Shown here: positions 6,950 to 8,369 of the stretch, piece by piece
Position numbering within the stretch: position 1 is the stretch's first letter
Layout: each line of letters begins with the position of its first letter
Source of the DNA: an uncultured Eubacterium sp.
GTDB lineage: Bacteria > Bacillota > Clostridia > Lachnospirales > Lachnospiraceae
Direction: 5' to 3'
Length of the DNA: 8,369 nt
Assembly (NCBI GenBank): GCA_900550135.1
Contig: URQO01000069.1
Span: forward strand, 1-8,369
The notes under the pieces: generated by a model
Database searches by the model: none
The model's input: the letters and a program-made list of their open reading frames with translations, nothing else
Told to the model about the DNA's origin: nothing
Position numbers and translations under genes: made by a program

Positions 6950-7204
6950 ATAATACTCATAAAAACATATAAAATCATTTACAGGAAACACTATGAAACA
7001 TATGGTCATAACATGATAAATGACTCAGATAAGGGCATTTACTCTGTTGCATACAAAAATCCTGATGGACAGATTATAGTAGTTGTGCAAAATGAGTTAA
7101 GCAAAAGAAACAGAATAGCGTTGGCAGTAGATGGAAAAGGAATGAATACGGTGGTACCTCCACATTCAATTACAACATTTATTGTTGATCAAAGACAAAA
7201 ATAA
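6950..7204 (+). pseudogene. Remnant resembling the C-terminal domain of a GH30-type glycoside hydrolase
   Basis: The frame is open from 6950 (just after TAA) to TAA 7202-7204; the first useful ATG is at 7013, giving 63 residues. GIYSVAYKNPDGQIIVVVQN and the ending VVPPHSITTFIV resemble the C-terminal beta-sandwich of GH30-like enzymes, with the pattern F/YKNPDGxIVVVxxN and the terminal PxHSIxTF. Intact enzymes have about 450-500 residues including a catalytic barrel, and none of that barrel is present, so this looks like the 3' scrap of a deleted gene. A tiny preceding frame, MKHMVIT (6993-7016), has AGGAAA (6983-6988) upstream, and its TGA overlaps ATG 7013 as ATGA, so translation is not excluded. 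The family assignment is from pattern memory. Other carbohydrate-active enzymes with a similar end, such as arabinofuranosidases, are possible. Confidence 0.5.
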
Positions 7205-7218
7205 TAAGACATTTTTTG
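7205..7218 (+). repeat. Second copy of a 14-bp direct repeat (first at 6742-6755)
   Basis: TAAGACATTTTTTG occurs identically at 6742-6755 and 7205-7218. The first copy is the 3' arm and T-tract of the glyS terminator. The second begins immediately after the stop codon of the hydrolase remnant and has no complementary GTCTTA upstream. The pair encloses about 450 bp containing the structured RNA and the remnant. It may be a scar of duplication or deletion, or chance in AT-rich DNA. Confidence 0.5.
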
Positions 7219-7248
7219 GAATTAGTTGGAAAAATGTTGAACTTATTA

Positions 7249-7276
7249 TTGACTAAAAGGGTGCGTATGTTATAAT
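7249..7276 (+). promoter_or_regulatory. Strong sigma-A promoter for ppdK
   Basis: TTGACT (7249-7254) and a perfect TATAAT (7271-7276) are separated by 16 nt, and TG at 7268-7269 makes the -10 extended. Initiation is expected near 7283. This is the best promoter in the window and fits an abundant metabolic enzyme. The hexamer GTGCGT occurs three times around it (7261-7266, 7287-7292, 7308-7313), once in the spacer and twice downstream of the start. Confidence 0.8.
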
Positions 7277-7285
7277 TGCACTATA

Positions 7286-7305
7286 GGTGCGTTTGCGCCC
7301 TTTTT
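7286..7305 (+). terminator. Promoter-proximal terminator-like hairpin in the ppdK leader
   Basis: GGTGC (7286-7290) pairs with GCGCC (7295-7299) around a GTTT loop, one pair being U-G. It is followed by C and five T (7301-7305). It would form within about 25 nt of the predicted start. The 3' arm GCCCTTTTT (7297-7305) is also perfectly complementary to AAAAAGGGC (7336-7344). In read-through RNA its CGCCCTTTT can pair with AAAAGGG and CG at 7255-7265. It is either a terminator for upstream read-through or part of an attenuation device. Confidence 0.5.
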
Positions 7306-7314
7306 CCGTGCGTT

Positions 7315-7334
7315 TTATAATGTTTACATTGTAA
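7315..7334 (+). promoter_or_regulatory. Near-palindromic operator-like site in the ppdK leader
   Basis: TTATAATGT (7315-7323) and ACATTGTAA (7326-7334) are inverted repeats around TT, with 8 of 9 positions complementary. It lies about 30 nt after the predicted start, a fit for a repressor site. I recognise no specific regulator. AT-rich palindromes arise easily by chance. Confidence 0.3.
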
Positions 7335-7369
7335 TAAAAAGGGCATTTTCGTATCAATATGAGAGTGTT

Positions 7370-7401
7370 TGAGCTATCAAAGATGGCCATTCTATAGCTC
7401 A
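7370..7401 (+). other. Hairpin with a palindromic loop in the ppdK 5' leader
   Basis: TGAGCTAT (7370-7377) pairs perfectly with ATAGCTCA (7394-7401), giving 8 bp. The 16-nt loop contains the self-complementary ATGGCCAT, which could fold back or base-pair with a second molecule. It lies 22 nt before the RBS. A 12-codon frame encoding MRVFELSKMAIL (7359-7397) runs through it, but it has no RBS at a usual distance. Confidence 0.45.
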
Positions 7402-7437
7402 TGACATAAAATACTAATTAATTAGGAGGAAAAAAAC

Positions 7438-8369
7438 ATGGCAAACAAATGGGTATACCTTTTTAGCGAAGGTAATGCTAACATGCGTGAGCTCCTTGGT
7501 GGTAAAGGTGCTAACCTTGCAGAAATGACAAGTTTAGGACTTCCAGTACCTCAGGGATTCACAATTACAACAGAAGCTTGTACTCAGTACTATGAGGACG
7601 GCAGAGAAATCAATGATGAAATTCAGGGACAGATTAACGAGTACATCGTAAAGATGGAAGAAATCACAGGAAAGAAATTCGGTGATGAAGAAAATCCATT
7701 ACTTGTTTCTGTTCGTTCAGGAGCTAGAGCTTCAATGCCTGGTATGATGGATACAATTCTTAACCTTGGTCTTAACGAGACAGTAGTAAACACTATTGCT
7801 AAGAAGTCAGGAAATGCTCGTTGGGCTTGGGACTGCTACAGAAGATTCATCCAGATGTATTCAGACGTAGTTATGGAAGTTGGTAAGAAATACTTCGAAG
7901 AACTTATCGACAAGATGAAGGCTGACAGAGGAGTTAAACAGGACGTTGAACTTACAGCTGACGACTTAAAGGAATTAGCTGGTCAGTTTAAGGCAGAATA
8001 TAAAGAAAAAATCGGTGAAGACTTCCCAGATGATCCTAAGGAACAGTTAATGGGTGCTGTTAAAGCCGTATTCCGTTCATGGGACAACCCACGTGCTAAC
8101 GTTTACCGTCGTGACAACGATATCCCTTATTCATGGGGTACAGCTGTTAACGTACAGTCAATGGCATTTGGTAACATGGGTGATGATTGTGGTACAGGTG
8201 TTGCATTTACAAGAGATCCAGCAACTGGTGAAAAGAAGCTTATGGGTGAGTTCTTAAAGAACGCTCAGGGTGAAGACGTTGTTGCCGGTGTTAGAACACC
8301 AATGCCAATCGCTCAGATGGAACAGGAATTCCCAGAAGCATTTGCTGAATTTGTAAAGGTTTGTGAAAC
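7438..8369 (+). CDS. ppdK: Pyruvate, phosphate dikinase, 3' end missing
   Basis: The frame is open from ATG 7438 to the window end, giving 310 complete codons of an enzyme usually about 875 residues long. PPDK interconverts ATP, phosphate and pyruvate with AMP, pyrophosphate and PEP in the cytoplasm. In anaerobes it serves glycolysis or PEP formation. Only the N-terminal ATP-grasp nucleotide-binding part is visible: WVYLFSEGN, LLGGKGANLAEM (K23, matching Lys22 of the Clostridium symbiosum enzyme), LPVPQGFTITTEAC, SVRSGARASMPGMMDT (R93, matching Arg92) and GTGVAFTRDP (252-261). The phosphohistidine and PEP domains lie beyond the edge. AGGAGG (7424-7429) with an 8-nt spacer fixes the start. Arg is often CGT and Ala often GCT here, whereas the M16C gene prefers AGA, consistent with high expression. 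It has its own strong promoter and a leader of about 155 nt. Confidence 0.97.
   Translation, partial: MANKWVYLFSEGNANMRELLGGKGANLAEMTSLGLPVPQGFTITTEACTQYYEDGREINDEIQGQINEYIVKMEEITGKKFGDEENPLLVSVRSGARASMPGMMDTILNLGLNETVVNTIAKKSGNARWAWDCYRRFIQMYSDVVMEVGKKYFEELIDKMKADRGVKQDVELTADDLKELAGQFKAEYKEKIGEDFPDDPKEQLMGAVKAVFRSWDNPRANVYRRDNDIPYSWGTAVNVQSMAFGNMGDDCGTGVAFTRDPATGEKKLMGEFLKNAQGEDVVAGVRTPMPIAQMEQEFPEAFAEFVKVCE

Noticed and set aside
8054..8257. Open frame within ppdK in another frame
   Set aside because: It overlaps a well-conserved ATP-grasp coding region and has no family resemblance; it is a shadow frame.

Overview
The window is AT-rich, low-GC Firmicute DNA. Its gene set and order point to a clostridium, most likely a Lachnospiraceae-type gut anaerobe: a PreP-like M16C peptidase, era, yqzL, recO, a small lipoprotein, a single-chain glyS and ppdK, all on the + strand. 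The order era-yqzL-recO-glyS is a conserved Firmicutes block. I do not assign a genus.

Layout. 1-2549: the 3' part of a presequence-protease-like M16C metallopeptidase that starts before the window. 2559-3461: era, 9 nt downstream and probably co-transcribed. 3462-3659: a non-coding spacer with three degenerate copies of a 36-bp tandem repeat, a possible promoter, an AT-rich hairpin, and a second hairpin whose 3' arm covers the ribosome binding site of the next gene. 3660-3845: yqzL-like small gene, overlapping recO (3790-4521) by 56 nt. 4587-5216: a lipoprotein of unknown function with its own promoter. 5302-6699: glyS, glycyl-tRNA synthetase. 6700-7437: a 738-bp region with no intact gene. 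It holds a glyS terminator, a candidate structured small RNA ending in a U-tract, an AT-rich stretch, a remnant resembling the C-terminal domain of a GH30-type glycoside hydrolase, and the strong promoter and structured leader of ppdK. 7438-8369: the 5' third of ppdK (pyruvate, phosphate dikinase), cut by the window end.

The genes are mostly housekeeping: peptide disposal, 30S ribosome maturation (Era), recombinational repair (RecO), tRNA charging (GlyRS) and PEP/pyruvate interconversion (PPDK). No mobile element, phage, CRISPR array or defence system is visible. The unusual material is all in the spacers: the era-yqzL repeats and RBS-masking hairpin, the putative small RNA after glyS, and the ppdK leader, where one U-rich arm can pair with three different partners.
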